Part shown: one piece after another, positions 1 through 12,111 of the stretch
Layout: every line of letters starts with the position of its first letter
How positions within the stretch are numbered: the stretch's first letter is position 1
Assembly (NCBI GenBank): GCA_020205615.1
Contig: CM035171.1
Location: forward strand, 23,191,741-23,255,740
Length of the DNA: 64,000 nt
Source: Panax quinquefolius
Lineage: Eukaryota; Streptophyta; Magnoliopsida; Apiales; Araliaceae
Direction: 5' to 3'
The notes under the pieces: generated by a model
What the model saw: the letters and a program-made list of their open reading frames with translations, nothing else
Database searches by the model: none
Told to the model about the DNA's origin: nothing
Position numbers and translations under genes: made by a program

Positions 1-171
1 GCAGTGATGCTATTGTTTTATGTTTTCAAAGAGGTTATGAATAAATAAAAGTTGTTATTTTATTCAAAGTGTTACGTGATTATGTGGTTATTTCTTTTGT
101 GGAGGCAAGTTAAGTAGAAATTACTTAAAAGAGTTGAATAATAACCTAATGAGTGTATTTTTAAACAGAAA

Positions 172-1205
172 ATGCCTCCCAGACGTCAACCACCACGACA
201 GAGAACCACCGAAGGAACCAATAATAACGATAATGTTGATGCTAACCCAGTTCAACAATTAGTGACGTTACTGACAGGAGCGTTGCAGAATCAACCACAG
301 AACCAAGGAACAATGTTTAAGGAGTTCAAGGCGGTTGGACCACCGAATTCGTGGGAGGGTCCGTGAATCCAATCGAGGCACGTACTTGGATTATGGAGAT
401 AGAAAAGGTGTTCGATGTTGCTAGGGTAGAGATGATCGTAAGATCGCTTTCGCAACATTCATGTTGAAAGCAGAGGCTAGTTATTGGTGGCAGGCCAATA
501 AAACTCGAGAAGGACCAGGGATGATGACCTGGGATAGGTTTAAGGAGATATTCTTCGAGACCTATTTTCCCGAGAGTTCGAAGGGTCAGCTGGAAGTGCA
601 ATTTTTCGAATCAAGGCAGGAACGATGACGGTATCCGAGTATGCCGCTAAATTCAACGAAGTCAAGCGAGGTTTCATGCCTTATCAAGTCAAGACGATTT
701 AACGCAAGGCGAAGAGATTTGAACAGGGACCAAGCCCGTCAGACAAAGAGGGTTTCCTATTTCAATTGAAGACTTTCAGCAAAGATGATGGAGAAAGCAA
801 TACTACAAGGTGGAGGCGAGGCAAGTGACAAAGTTCAATCAGAGAATAAAGAAGAAGAAGAAGAACGAGGTGGAAATCAAGAATGGAGGTGGTAGTGGTG
901 GAAACAACAACAACAACAACAACAAGAGGAAGGAAGTGGAAGTGGAATGGGGGGTGCCGGAAACCAAAGCAGGTAACCAAAGAAAAAAGAAGTTTGAAGC
1001 ATGTGCTACATGCGGGAAGTTTCACAAGGGTGCGTGCTTGATGGGGAAACAAGTATGCTTCAATTGTGGCCAGGAGGGTCACATCGCCTCAAATTGCACT
1101 CAACCTAAGAATAACGTGTGCTTCACGTGTGGGTCCAAGGATCATTTTGCTCGTGAATGCCCTAAAAAGAAGGATGGAGTGACAAACCGAAAGCAATGGA
1201 GGTAA
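172..1205 (+). pseudogene. Tekay-1 gag, frameshifted
   Basis: Gag would form the virus-like particle. The start is the ATG at 172, giving MPPRRQ and directly preceded by an AG (TTTTAAACAG-AAA-ATG) that resembles a splice acceptor. The first frame breaks at 366, where a stop follows the Gly-Pro end. Gag-like sequence continues in other frames with an Ala-Thr-Phe-Met-Leu / Tyr-Trp-Trp block near 455-495. The last frame (810-1205) has a Lys/Asn-rich linker and then cysteine clusters: a partial CATCGKFHKGAC at about 1001-1036 and two CCHC knuckles, CFNCGQEGHIASNC at 1056-1097 and CFTCGSKDHFAREC at 1118-1159. The knuckles keep all their metal ligands although the gene is broken, so the decay is recent or patchy. 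Confidence 0.85.
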
Positions 1206-1289
1206 TAATGGAGGTACAACATCAAACAAACCCACAACTAGAACCTTCAACATACGATCATGCAAGATGATGTGCAATCAAAAGATGTG

Positions 1290-1590
1290 GTGTCGTATTA
1301 TCCCAATCAATGATATAAATGCTTATGTATTATTTGATTCGTGCTACTTGCTCGCTTATATCTCGATGAATTTGCTAAGAGGTTAGAATTGAGAGAAGAA
1401 CCGAATTTCCTTTGAACATAGAAATTTTGAATAAAGAGGTAATCCTTGTTAGATTCAGATACAAGAACCGTAGGGTGAACATTAAGGAGAATATCTTGAT
1501 GGTAGATTTGATTCGATTAGACTTGGAGAGTTTGATGTTATTTTGGGAATGGATGGTTTGTTCAAATATGGAGCAGTAATTGATTGCCAA
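1290..1590 (+). pseudogene. Tekay-1 aspartic protease remnant
   Basis: The motif INAYVLFDSCYLLAYIS at about 1313-1360 matches the active site of Ty3/gypsy proteases, which normally read DSGA/DTGA. Here the residue after Asp-Ser is Cys, so the catalytic triad is damaged. Further on, FDVILG-like and YGAVIDC-like strings (about 1530-1590) match the flap and C-terminal part seen in the better preserved Tekay-2 copy at 60473-60600 on the other strand. Frame changes occur between these blocks. It lies between the gag knuckles and RT, as expected for this superfamily. Confidence 0.7.
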
Positions 1591-1734
1591 AAGAAGTGTG
1601 TAAACCTTATAACCCCGCCAAAGGTAGTATTTTATGGTAGCAAGTCGCCTAGACAAATGAAATGTCTAACGATTATTATGCAGCCAAGAAATTGTTGAGT
1701 CAAGGTCATGTGGGCTATTTAGCTTACATAATCG

Positions 1735-3140
1735 ATACTAGAAGAAGAATGTGAAACCGGAAGAGATACCGGTGGTGAGGGAATTTGAGGATGTGTTTCC
1801 AGAGGATTTGCCAGGACTTCCGCCTGACAGAGAGATTGAGTTCATGATCGACTTAGTGCCGGGAACAGCACCGATATATCGAAGGCCCCATGTAATGGCT
1901 CGAGAGAAATGAAGGAATTGATGGTACAATTGCAAGAATTGTTTAGACAAGAAGTATATTCAACCAAGCGTATCACCGTGGGGGAGCGCCAAAGTGTTAT
2001 TCGTGAAGAAGAAGGATGGGTCAACGCGTCTTTGCATTGATTATAGAGAATTAAACAAAGTCACTATTAAAACAAATATCCATTACCAAGAATAGATGAC
2101 TTGTTTGATCGGTTGAAGGGTGCTAAATACTTCTCAAAATAGATTTGAGAAGTGGGTATCACCAATTGAAAGTGAGGAAGGAGGATATACCTCGAACGGC
2201 ATTCGTAACTCCCAGATGGACATTACGAGTTTTCGGTGATGTCTTTTGGTTTAACCAATGCACCTCTTTGCGATTCATGGATTTGATGAACAAGGTGTTT
2301 AAACCATTCTTAGACAAGTTTGTAGTGGTATTCATCGACGACATTCTCGTGTATTCCAAAACTCAAGAAGAACACGTGGAACACTTACGCTTGACATTGG
2401 AAACACTAAGAAAGGAAAAGTTGTACGCGAAATTCTCTAAGTGCTAATTTTGGCTAGATCGTGCAATTTCTTGGGCACGTGATCGACAAAGATGGGATTT
2501 CGTGGATCCATCAAAAGTGGAAGTCGTAATCAATTGGGGAACAACCAAGAACACCGCCGAAGTGAGGAGTTTCTTGGGACCGGCCATTATTATTAGACGA
2601 TTTATTCAAGATTTTTCTAAGATAGTTACTCCATTAACAAATTTGACAAGGAAATTGTGTGAAATTTGTTTCGACGAGAAATGTGAAGAAAGTTTCCAGA
2701 CTTGAAGAAGAAATTAAGCATGGGCGCTGTGTGTTGTCATTACCGATAGTACATGAAATTTTTGTGGTGTATAGTGATGCCTCACATAAAGGGTTTGGAT
2801 GTGTTCTTATGCAGAACCACAAAGTTATTGCATGTATGCATCAAGAAATCAAGGATTATGAGAAAGGTTATCCGACTCATGATTTGGAATTGGTCAGTAG
2901 TAGTATTTGCTCTCAAGATATGGAGACACTATCTCTATGGAGAGAAATGTGAAATCTACATGCACCATAAAAAGTCTCAAAGTATATTTCACGTAAGGAC
3001 CCGAATATGCACAAAGAAGATGGATGGAATTGATAAAGGATTACGATTGTGAGATCTTTTATCATCCCGCAAAGCGAATGTGGTTGTAGATGCTTTGAGA
3101 AGGAATGGTCGGGAGAAGTTGATGTTGATAACTACTCAGG
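1735..3140 (+). pseudogene. Tekay-1 reverse transcriptase and RNase H, frameshifted
   Basis: The enzyme would copy element RNA into DNA. RT begins with the linker [20 protein letters not shown] near 1780-1840, continues with [21 protein letters not shown] (2076-2140), and keeps the catalytic [10 protein letters not shown] string, with the two Asp at 2337-2342. The longest clean piece is 2145-2447. Thumb sequence (SKVEVVINW, VRSFLG) follows at 2500-2600. RNase H is recognised from [13 protein letters not shown] at 2770-2810, in a different frame, and from the ADALRR-like end near 3085. The catalytic Asp pair of RT survives, but frameshifts and stops separate the blocks (for example at 2447 and 2705). 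Confidence 0.82.
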
Positions 3141-3239
3141 AGGAGCTTATTTCAGCAATGGCAAAGCTAGAGTTGGAAATCAAATTTCCAAAGGAATACG
3201 ATGAACGACTATTTCAGATAGATGTCAGTCCAACTTTGG

Positions 3240-4672
3240 TGGACAAAGTGAAGAATGCTCAACTATAAGATAAAGAATGTGAAACAATTAAAGAGAAAGT
3301 GATTGACGATAGTGATGTAAAATACAAGATCGATACCAAAGGACTACTACGATTCGAAGAAAGAGTTTGGGTTCCAGAAGTTCCAGAGCTTAAAGACGAA
3401 ATCTTGACCGAAGCACACAACACAAGATATTCGATTCATCCAGGAATTACAAATATGTATCAAGATTTGCGTCGACATTTTTGGTGGCCGAATATGAGAA
3501 GAGATGTTGTAGAATGCGTTGCAAAATGCTTGACGTGTCAAAAGGTGAAAACTGAACATCAACAACCAAGCGGATTACTTCAACTGTTGGAAATACCGAA
3601 ATGGAAGTGGGAGCATATCACAATGGATTTTGTGGTAGGACTTCCAATGACTCAGAAAGGATACGATGCGATATGGGTGATAGTGGATGACTAACAAAAT
3701 CGCACACTTTTTTGCCAATAAAGATTAGATTTAATCTTGATCGCCTAAATAAACTCAGACGTTAAAGAGATCGTGTCAAGACATGGAGTTCCAAAGTGTC
3801 AATTGTGTCGATAGAGATCCAAGGTTCACATCAAACTTCTAGAAGAGACTACAAGAATGTATGGGAACACATTTGCGAATGAGTACAAAGATACCATCCA
3901 AAAACCGACGGGAAAAAAGTGAACGAACTATCCAAACGTTGGAAGATATGTCGAGAGCACGCATCATGGATTTCAAAGGAAGCGGGATGAACATTTATCG
4001 TTGGTAGAATTTTTCCTACAACAACAGTTACCACGCTGAAGACATCGCAGATGCCACCTTACGAGGCATCAGACGGCAGAAAGTGCGTAACTCCAATCGT
4101 GTTGGGATGAAGTCGGTGAACGCCAATCGTTAGGACCGTAATCGGTACAACAACAAACTCAAGTTGTCAAACTCATCAGACAAGATTGGTAGCAAACCCA
4201 AGACAGATGTAAAAAGTATGTCGATCAACACACAGTAATCGCAAATTTGAAGTAGAAATTTTGTTTTCCTAAAAGTTTCTCCTCGAAAGGGAAGATTTAT
4301 TTGGCAAGAAAGGAAAGCTCAACCCAAGATTTATTGGACCATTTGAAATACTACTAAGAGTGGGGAAGTGGCTTATGAGGTAGCTCTACCTCCGTAATTG
4401 GAAAACATTCATAATGTTTTTCACATTTCAGTGTTACGACCGTATAAACTCGATTACAAGCACGTGATTGAGTACGAACCATTGCAATTCGATAAAGATT
4501 TCTCTTATGAAAAATCATATCCAAATAGTCGACAGGAAAAAACAAGTGCTCAGAAATAAAGTGATACCTTCTGTGAAGGTGATATGGAGAAATCACAATG
4601 TCGAAGAGGCAACGCGTGAAGGTGATAATGGAGTAAACCATAACGGGGAACTCAAGTCGAAATGATGAAAAG
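3240..4672 (+). pseudogene. Tekay-1 integrase with chromodomain, degraded
   Basis: Integrase would insert the cDNA into the genome. The zinc-binding HHCC part is clear in 3299-3694: HNTRYSIHPGI then CVAKCLTCQK. The first catalytic Asp lies in ITMDFVVGLP at about 3618-3650. After 3694 the frame is lost, yet SERTIQTLEDM-like and SYNNSYH strings at about 3920-4040 mark the DDE core end. KGKLNPRFIGPFEI (4310-4350) is the conserved C-terminal motif. The frame 4468-4665 has LRNKVIPSVKVIWRNHNVEE, a chromodomain C-terminal half. Chromodomains target such elements to methylated histone H3 in this lineage; that is family knowledge, not shown here. Confidence 0.8.
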
Positions 4673-4787
4673 TTACCATGAGTTATTTGTTTAATCTATG
4701 CCTTCGATTCTGAGGACATAATCTTTGTAAGTAGGGAAGAATGTGACGATTTGATTGTTTGAATTGTGATTTTGAGGATAGAATCCT

Positions 4788-4803
4788 TTTAAGGATGAAA
4801 TGA
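4788..4803 (+). other. Polypurine tract of Tekay-1
   Basis: AAGGATGAAATGA lies directly before the TGTAACATTCC start of the 3' LTR. It is the expected second-strand primer; the matching tract of Tekay-2 on the other strand reads AAGGGAGGAAAGA. Confidence 0.65.
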
Positions 4804-5540
4804 TGTAACATTCCAAAATTTTAAATGTAATATTAAATATTTATTGATTTATATAAATATTTAATGGATGTGATTATTGTTGAATAAATATTTGTTCAAT
4901 TGATTTAATTTTATTTAGTTAATTATTTATTAAATAAATAATTGATGAATTAAAGAAATTATTATTATATTAATATTTCAATTTAAATGATTAATTATTT
5001 GTATTGTGTTATGTGATTAAAGGATTTATTTAATTAAATTTGTGATTTGAATTAATTAAAATAAATATAAAAGTTTGATTAAATATAGTGTGACAAATAA
5101 CTATATTATAAGGAGTTATTAAAATAAATTAAAGTAGTTTTAATTTATTTTTTTATCAAACAAGGCTTAATATATTAATTTTAATATTTAAAGGGTTTTT
5201 GCTAAACAAGCCTTATGGCTTTTGGGATTTCTAGATTTTTTTAAATTAAATTAAATAAATAAAATAAAATAAAATAATAAATATAATATATATTATATTA
5301 TATATCGTTAGTTTTATAACCGATATAATAAGTAAGCTTATTATTATTATTATATAGCTTTTATTTTTAGCTATAAACTATTATCATTAGTTAGTTGTTA
5401 GTACCTAGTCTAATTAAGAGAAGAAAGAAAAGATTTTTAAGAGAGAGTTGTCTGAGAATTGAGAGAAAGCTTGAGAGAAATTGAGAAGCTGCAATTGTAA
5501 GAAATTATCATACTATTTGAAGGTATTTATCTAACCTTTG

Positions 5541-5582
<42 letters not shown>

Positions 5583-7875
5583 GTATATACATATATGAAG
5601 TTACGGCAAACTTTTATTTATTCTGTGAAATCAAAATTTGTGAATTGTGGATAGATACTTGGTAATTGTGATGATACATGCTTATGATGCTAGAGTTATG
5701 TTTAAACAATAATCGCATGCTAATTTATTTGACAGTAGTAGAAAATTTTGTCAATAAATGGAATTTTCATATGTTCATGAAAAGTATCAATTCTAGTGGC
5801 TAATTAGTATGTGAAATTGTAAATTGAATTTTGTTTATGCTAGCTTGCTGAGATACGAACATAACATAATTTGAATGAGGTGCTTTGGCTAACTAATGAA
5901 TTCACAGTGATGATTTTATGATGAATGTCAAGAAAATTGAGTTTTTATGAAAACATGAATTTGAGAAATTAAAATAGTTTTAGTTAGTGTTAAATTGTTC
6001 TAAATGGTTGTAAATGTGAGAAATCATGTTTATGATAGTTGTATATTTATTTTACGTGTTGATATATCTTTGTTTGGTGGGTGAAATTTGTGTTAGTTGG
6101 CTTAAGAAAAGTGCCAAAGTTCATTATGCAAAATCGAAGTTTCAGTATCAACATGGGTATAAAACTGCATGCAAGCGTAAAACGCCTCCCAGAAGACAAA
6201 ACTTCATGCATGTACCGCATGAAAGTGCCCATTCGATTTTGAATTCAAGTCTCGCTAATTTCGCAGACTTTGGTGCAAACATTTTAACATGGCTTAGATA
6301 AAGGTTATGGTAATGTGTCCAACATGTAACAACAAGGCTAATACAGAGTTGTATTATATGTATTATGAATTCAAAGTTTCAAAAATGATTAGTAAATCAA
6401 AAACGCGTTACATGATAACCTAGTTTATACAATGAACGTTTGTTAAGTGTTGTGATAATTAACACTTGGGAATTCTAAAATGTAAATGGTAGCTTAAGAC
6501 TTGTGCTTAAATAACAAGTTTAGCTAGTAATGCATTTTATATTGAAAAGTGAATATTAGTATGTCTAATAGACGTTGTGGTTTAGGTGAACGTGAGTTTA
6601 ATATTTTAGCTTACGCTCGAGGAAATTTTTCTAACTCTACAATTTCGAGGAAACATCAGGCAAGTTATCTAACTCTACACTTTTGAAGTTAGTCTCTATT
6701 ATTATTAATATAACTTCATGCTTTTGATTGAGCAAGCTTTTTATCTTAACTGTTATTGAATAAGTAAATTGTTCCTAAAATCCATTTGAGCAAACTCTAA
6801 TGTTATTGGAAATTCTCAATTGATTGATTCATTCTAACTTGTGTACAGTTAAGCAAGTTTCTTAAAGTTCAGGAATTTTATTTCAAATGTTATAAGACTC
6901 GAACCTTAACTTATTTTACTGTTCAAGCAAAGGTTAACCATTTTATTCATTTATTGAATGCTTATGCTCTATAGTTATTTCAAGCATGAGTTAGATATGT
7001 AGAATCTGTTCATTTATGATTCTCAAATGTTCTAAGCTATGTTGTTATTACACAACTATTGTATTATGAAGCATTGTTGATTCAACTAGTTCCCTAGTTG
7101 ATGATCATTAAACTTCAATTACCCTTGAAAGCTTATCCAAACCAAACTTTCTTTGGTGCGGACTTGTACTCTAAATACTGAGATGAACAACCCTATGTTT
7201 AGGGGTTTACGCTTAGCGTTGAAATGGTTGTGCACAATACATTGTACAAAGGATTGATCCCCCTAAGTACGTGGAGTCCTTATAGTCATATGACTGTTAA
7301 AGTTAAAGTTGAAAGATTACTTACAACTGTGGACATAGTTCATGGTCATTTTACCCTCAGTAGTATATTTAAGAATGTTAATAGAACATATCATTCAGTT
7401 CTATTGAGCCTATGAGTTGGCAAATGTCAAAATATTAATAGAACATATCATTCGGTTCTATTGAGCCTATTATTTGGCAAATGTTTTAAAGATATTTATT
7501 CTTATTTCAAGTGAGCTTTGTTTGCTCACTCTTGCATATTTATACACTTATTGCAGATATGGTTGAGAAGGTAGATAAACCTACAACTAGCAAAGGAAAG
7601 GGAAAAATATACAAGTGATGAAGACTTATAATTTTGCTTTATCGTTATGATGATAGACTTTTAATAGTGATGTGATGTAATAATTTAATTTCCGCACTTG
7701 AATGATTGTATTAAAGGATAGAGAACCTGGGAGATAATGTTTTTATTAAAGTAATCTTGTATGGGCAGGTTTTTATTATTCAATTATATTATGATTGGGT
7801 AGTTAGATATGAATGTTTTGATTACGTGAACACCAAATCTTGAGGTAATTCTTAAGGATTTGGGGGGTAATGTAA
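4804..7875 (+). repeat. 3' LTR of Tekay-1 (about 3.07 kb)
   Basis: It starts TGTAACATTCC after the polypurine tract and ends near GGGGGGTAATGTAA, where the sequence changes to Copia-1 gag on the other strand. The end resembles an inverted copy of the start with small lesions, so the right border is good to a few bases. The LTR holds a GCTAAACAAGCCTTATGG block also found, inverted, in the Tekay-2 LTR, and a GTGAACACCAAATC block near its end also shared with Tekay-2. An (AT)n run is at 5545-5577. A possible leader with GAGAGA stretches and a GT donor-like site (TTGAAGGTATTT) lies near 5515-5530. No gene is seen in it. Confidence 0.8.
5545..5577. repeat. (AT)16 microsatellite
   Basis: Perfect AT dinucleotide run within the Tekay-1 LTR. 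Confidence 0.95.
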
Positions 7876-7896
7876 GCGGAAGGGCTTTGTTCCTAA

Positions 7897-9719
7897 TCAT
7901 ATGGGGTGATCATTGGTTTTATTTAACTCTACGATCCTTAGAGGTTGGTGAGTAGAGGATGGGTTACTCTTCTCTTTTCTGAAGCCCAGGCCAGCATGAG
8001 ATCCTTTACTCCTTGGAGTATTGATGGAACCAGTGGAAAAGGGTTGAGCTGGTTCTTCCTTCTGTGAGGATTTCATAAATGTAATGCCTCTATTAAAACT
8101 TGAGGCATTATTAGTGCTAGTTTCCTTTAATTTTTCCACACATGGCGCTGGGGTGGATTCCCCAAAGCCTAAGCATGTTCTGTCAAATGTACTTCTCTGA
8201 CTAGAGAGCAGGGAGTCCATGGATGATGAGGATTTGTTCCGTGTAAAGATAGTTTTTTCTAGCTCCTCAACTTTAGAGGTTAGATTGGACTCTCTTTGTG
8301 CATTGAGCTCATTAGTCTGTTTTAAGATCTCATTCTCAGCCTCAAGCTTGGAGAGAAAGTTAGTACTTAGAAGAGCTGTCTCTAGCTCTTCTTGAACTTT
8401 CTTTTTCTCCTCTTGAAGAAGTGAATAATCCTTTGACAGAACTCTGAACCACTTCATGTATTGATGTAGATCAATTGTTATGCCATGCAGTGCAGTTCTC
8501 AAATCATTGATGTCTACATCAGGTGAGTTGAAGTCAAATACCTCATCGATACTTACTTCAAGAATGTTGGAGTTATGTTTGTCCTTTACATGTTTATCCA
8601 TCAGGCACAGATTAGCCATTTGAGGATCTTCATCATCTCCAGATTCAGGAGTGGAGTCATTGTCTGAATCACTCCACGATCCTCCAGCTACCAGGCCTTT
8701 GTCTCTCTTCTGAGGCCTTTTGTTGCCTTTGTATTCCTTCTTTGGATGTGATTTCTTCTTTAGCTCTTCTCTGAGAGGTTTGTTGCTGTTGGCAATAAAA
8801 TGGCCAGGCTTCTTGCTGTTTTAGCATAGATCATTCATTTGCTCCTGACTGCTGTAGTTGTTGACCTTCTTTGGCTTGTTGGTTTTGCCTTGACGCATGA
8901 ATCTTCTTAGTCTTTTTATCAGCATTGCAAGGTCCTCATCATCGTCTTCATCATAGTCAGAATCAATCTCAGTGTTGACCTTGGATGCACTTTCAGTTGC
9001 TTTGAGAGCAATACCCTTATCCTTCTTTCTTCCTTCTGCTAGGGTTTCAGCTCGTTGAGTCAGCTCCAGTTCGTATGTCAGAAGATTGCCATATAGATGT
9101 TGAACTGTCATCTCATGAAGATTCTTTGACTCTCTAATAGCAGTGGTTTTGGCATCCCACTTGCTTGGTAGGGCTCTCATGAACTTTATGATTAGATCTT
9201 TGTTTGGATAGATCTTCCATAGGCTCGTAGAGAGTTGAGCAGTACGTTAAATCTTTCGTAGGTGGCAGTGACATTTTTTCCTTGAACATAAGCAAACATT
9301 TCATAATGTTGTGTCAAGAGAGATTGTTTGTTTTCTCTTACTTCTTTCGTTCCTTCGTGCATAATGAGTAGTGTTTCCCAAACCTCCTTCGATGTTTTGC
9401 CGTTGACAATGTTTTCGAACAGATCGTCTTCTGAGGATTGAAACAAAATGTTCTTAGCCTTCTTATCGAGTTGGACAGCTCTCTTCTCGTTGTTAGTCCA
9501 TTGTTCTTTGACTTTGATTTGTATTCTGTTTGGATCGTCTGTAGTTGGTGCAAGCTTTGTTGGAATATAGGGCCCATTTTGAACGGTCTCAAATAGATCT
9601 TCATCTATTGAGTCCATGTATGCTTGCATCCGAACTTTCCAGTTAGCAAATTTATCTTTGTTGCACATTAGTGGCTTGCTGCCTCCTCCTGTCCTTGATT
9701 TGCTTGGCAAGTGTGTCAT
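7897..9719 (-). pseudogene. Copia-1 gag, one frameshift and one stop
   Basis: The capsid-type protein starts at 9719 (MTHLPSKSRTGGGSKPL), a few tens of bases after the primer site. Residues 1-170 form the copia gag core with FANWKVRMQAYMDSIDEDLF and EVWETLLIMHEGTKEVRE. A frameshift near 9235 moves the reading to the frame of 9180-8821 (MRALPSKWDAKTTAIRES), which has an acidic SDYDEDDDEDLAML patch. The zinc knuckle at about 8765-8830 is inactivated: its second residue is a stop codon and at least two Cys have become Ser. The frame reopens at 8619-7897 with a heptad-rich coiled coil (SKLEAENEILKQTNELNAQR) and a Ser/Thr-rich tail. Long gag with a coiled coil resembles Sirevirus-type elements, but that is only a suggestion. 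Confidence 0.75.
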
Positions 9720-9757
9720 TGGATCTACTAAAGCTTTGTAGGCTATATAATAGAACC

Positions 9758-9770
9758 TGCTCTAATACCA
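9758..9770 (-). other. Copia-1 primer binding site
   Basis: Minus-strand TGGTATTAGAGCA, two bases inside the LTR end. It matches the plant initiator tRNA-Met complement (TGGTATCAGAGC) with one change. Confidence 0.75.
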
Positions 9771-9772
9771 AT

Positions 9773-12111
9773 TGTTAGTTCCCGGAGGCACAATAGTTAT
9801 CTAGAAGGGGGGGTTGAATAGATATTTAAAAAATCTTTTCATTTTAACTTATTAGTTGATGATGATTAAAACTTAGCGGAATTAATGTTTGTTTTAATCT
9901 CTCTTAAGATAGTAAGTTTATGAGAGTGAGGCAGTTATAGCAGATATGGCAAATATGGCAGTTATAGCAAGAATGTAATAGACACAGTCGTTTTAAGTGG
10001 TTCAGAGCACTTAAAGCTCCTAGTCCACTCTTCTACTCCTCGAGTAGGAAATCCACTAAGGATGTCTTTTACACTTTTCTGAATCACTCAGATTCCTTCT
10101 AGACCAGTAGTCTAGGAATTTCTTAGTTCACTCTTGAATAGACTTGACTCTTCACAGTTCACTTAGAACTCTTCAAGTCCTTCTGACTTGGAACTCTTAC
10201 TTCAGTTTATTGGTAGTTGTTGAGTTCTTGTTGGTTCTTTACTCGATTCTTTGTTAAGCACTTGTTGAAAAGATTTGAGTGGTGAGCAAGCTTTTCTTTT
10301 TCTCATATCGTAGAGTTGAGCGTTGAGAGTTCTTGTATGTTTTGTTCAATGCTTTCTTACATCTCTCATCTGCACATCTTTTGCATATATGTGATCTTGA
10401 AATCTATCCGTTTGATCCATCCGTTGAAGTATTAAATGCGTTTGACATTTCTATACTTTGATGGAGACTTTTCTACACATCTTATGAATTGCATTCTGGC
10501 CCACTAACACAGCAGCAGACTGCTTTCTCGCCTAACACCTGAAAATGTGTTTTTCTCTTACCAATGGTACTTTTCTTTGCTTCTTCAATACGCTTCTTTG
10601 TTTCATACTAAGGATATCTTTTTGTGCTGAATTGGGCGGTGGGGACTTCAACGTTTGAAACCCATTCCATATTTGTTGGAGATGTATCTTCAAATAAACA
10701 AAAGGTAGGGCTCGATGCTTACGACACCACGGCGAGATGATACTCTACGATCCAGATCGTGGTGTCTTGTTACCTTGGTACTTGGTCTGATTCCATCAAT
10801 TAAGAGCACTACGATTTCTCTTAATGACTTGCACAGTACGATCTTCACTTGCTAACTTTGTAAGCTCTACGTTTCCGAGAGCATACTACGATCTCTGAGT
10901 TGGCTCAGCAAACGTTGGGACCACTCTACGATTTCCGAAGAGGCCCTTAAGGCAGGCACACTACGATCCTCGAAGCTCTACGTTCTGCCTTGGCTTCTGT
11001 AATCTTGATCAACGTGATACACTATGATCTCTTCGAAACCTATCTATTACATCTCAAGATCAACGTAACAAGTTTGATCTTCTTTTCTATACATTCACTT
11101 ATAGAATGATATACATTAAGAGCTTAGATCAACCTAATAAATTTGATATATCACTAAGTCCTTATACAAATGTTCCTTGAAGGACTTTACAAACAATCAT
11201 GAACATTTATATTTAAACATCAAATCAACATATGCACTCTCCCAACACTTTGGATATTCTGGGAGTGCTCATTTGTTGAGAATTGTGGTTGCTCTACGAT
11301 TCTTTCTTGGCTTTGTGAGCACATCTGTTGAGGTCTTAGTTCTGCACTCTACGATTCAGCTTCGGCTGTGCAGACACTACGACTCTGAGATCAGATCTTA
11401 ACACACTATGATTTCTATCGTTGTGCTTGTTGTCTTCATCTGATCTTGCTCGACTATGTTCTCTGCCTCTGATATAATAGTAGACTCTACGACTCTAAGT
11501 GTAGTCTACGATTCTTGACTTGGCTTCGACATCAGTAGACTCTACGACTACGAGTGTAGTCTACGATTCTTGACTTGGCTTTGGCAGATGCTCGGTCGGC
11601 TCGTAGGTAGGTTGTCTCTATGATTCTAAACAAGACTTCCTCAGTAGACTACGGCTTCGAGGAAGTGCTACTTGACACACTACGATCCTTCCTCGTCTCT
11701 CCTGGCAGTCGACAAACTTCGAGATCTACTATCTTGCAGACTACGATTCTGCCTTGATAGCTCTCGAGTTTCCCTTGACTCTCTTGGCAGACTATAATTT
11801 CTGGTGCAGTGCTCGACGATCAGACAAACCTATCTATTACATCATAAGATCAACCTAACAAGCTTGATCTTTCTATATTTATAGTCCTTGTACATCATTT
11901 CTTTTAAGGACTTTTTACAAAGTTTTTTTGCTTATGTAGGATCGACTAACACATTTGATCAATTCATTCTAAGTCCTTGTACATATGTTTCTATTATTTA
12001 TCAAAGGACTTTACAGCTTTTCTTAATGCAAGCATAATTGCATATTCATTCATATATATTATAATCAAATCATATTAAATAGGAATATCATTCACATGAT
12101 TATTCCTGACA
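9773..12111 (-). repeat. 5' LTR of Copia-1 with dispersed CTACGAT motifs
   Basis: About 2.34 kb between the primer site and TGTCAGGAAT. It contains no coding frame of note. Between about 10735 and 11760 the motif CTACGATT(C/T) or close variants occur some twenty times, usually as ctctacgattc followed by a variable spacer. Two larger direct repeats are visible: CCTATCTATTACATC followed by AAGATCAACGTAACAAG-type sequence at about 11038 and 11826, and TAGACTCTACGACT with its flanks at about 11482 and 11528. The outer border is tentative because the other LTR is outside the window. Confidence 0.65.

Larger units (their letters stand above)
1..7875 (+). mobile_element. Tekay-1: Ty3/gypsy chromovirus, 5' end outside window
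   Basis: LTR retrotransposon read left to right as leader, gag, protease, RT, RNase H, integrase, chromodomain, polypurine tract and 3' LTR. The gag start MPPRR, the order RT-RNase H-integrase, and the terminal chromodomain motif WRNHNVEEAT point to the Tekay/Del lineage of chromoviruses; that is known of the family, the assignment here is mine. The window opens inside the leader, so the 5' LTR and primer site are not seen. Many stops and frameshifts show that this copy cannot code for its proteins. The right end lies inside the gag of Copia-1, so Tekay-1 inserted into that older element. The target duplication cannot be checked because the left flank is outside the window. Confidence 0.88.
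7876..12111 (-). mobile_element. Copia-1: Ty1/copia 5' part (LTR, primer site, gag), cut by Tekay-1
   Basis: Read right to left: a 5' LTR (12111-9773), a tRNA-iMet-type primer site, then gag to the Tekay-1 border at 7875. The pol part must lie left of Tekay-1, outside the window. Membership in Ty1/copia is inferred from the gag type (an N-terminal domain with FANWKVRMQAYM and VWETLLIMHEGT, as in UBN2/DUF4219 copia gags) and a long acidic/coiled-coil C-terminal part. The far end is set by TGTCAGGAAT at 12111 on the minus strand, a partial inverted match to the inner end TGTTAGTTCC. Confidence 0.75.

Noticed and set aside
5545..5577. A structural or centromeric AT tract
   Set aside because: A simple (AT)n microsatellite inside an LTR, without larger context.
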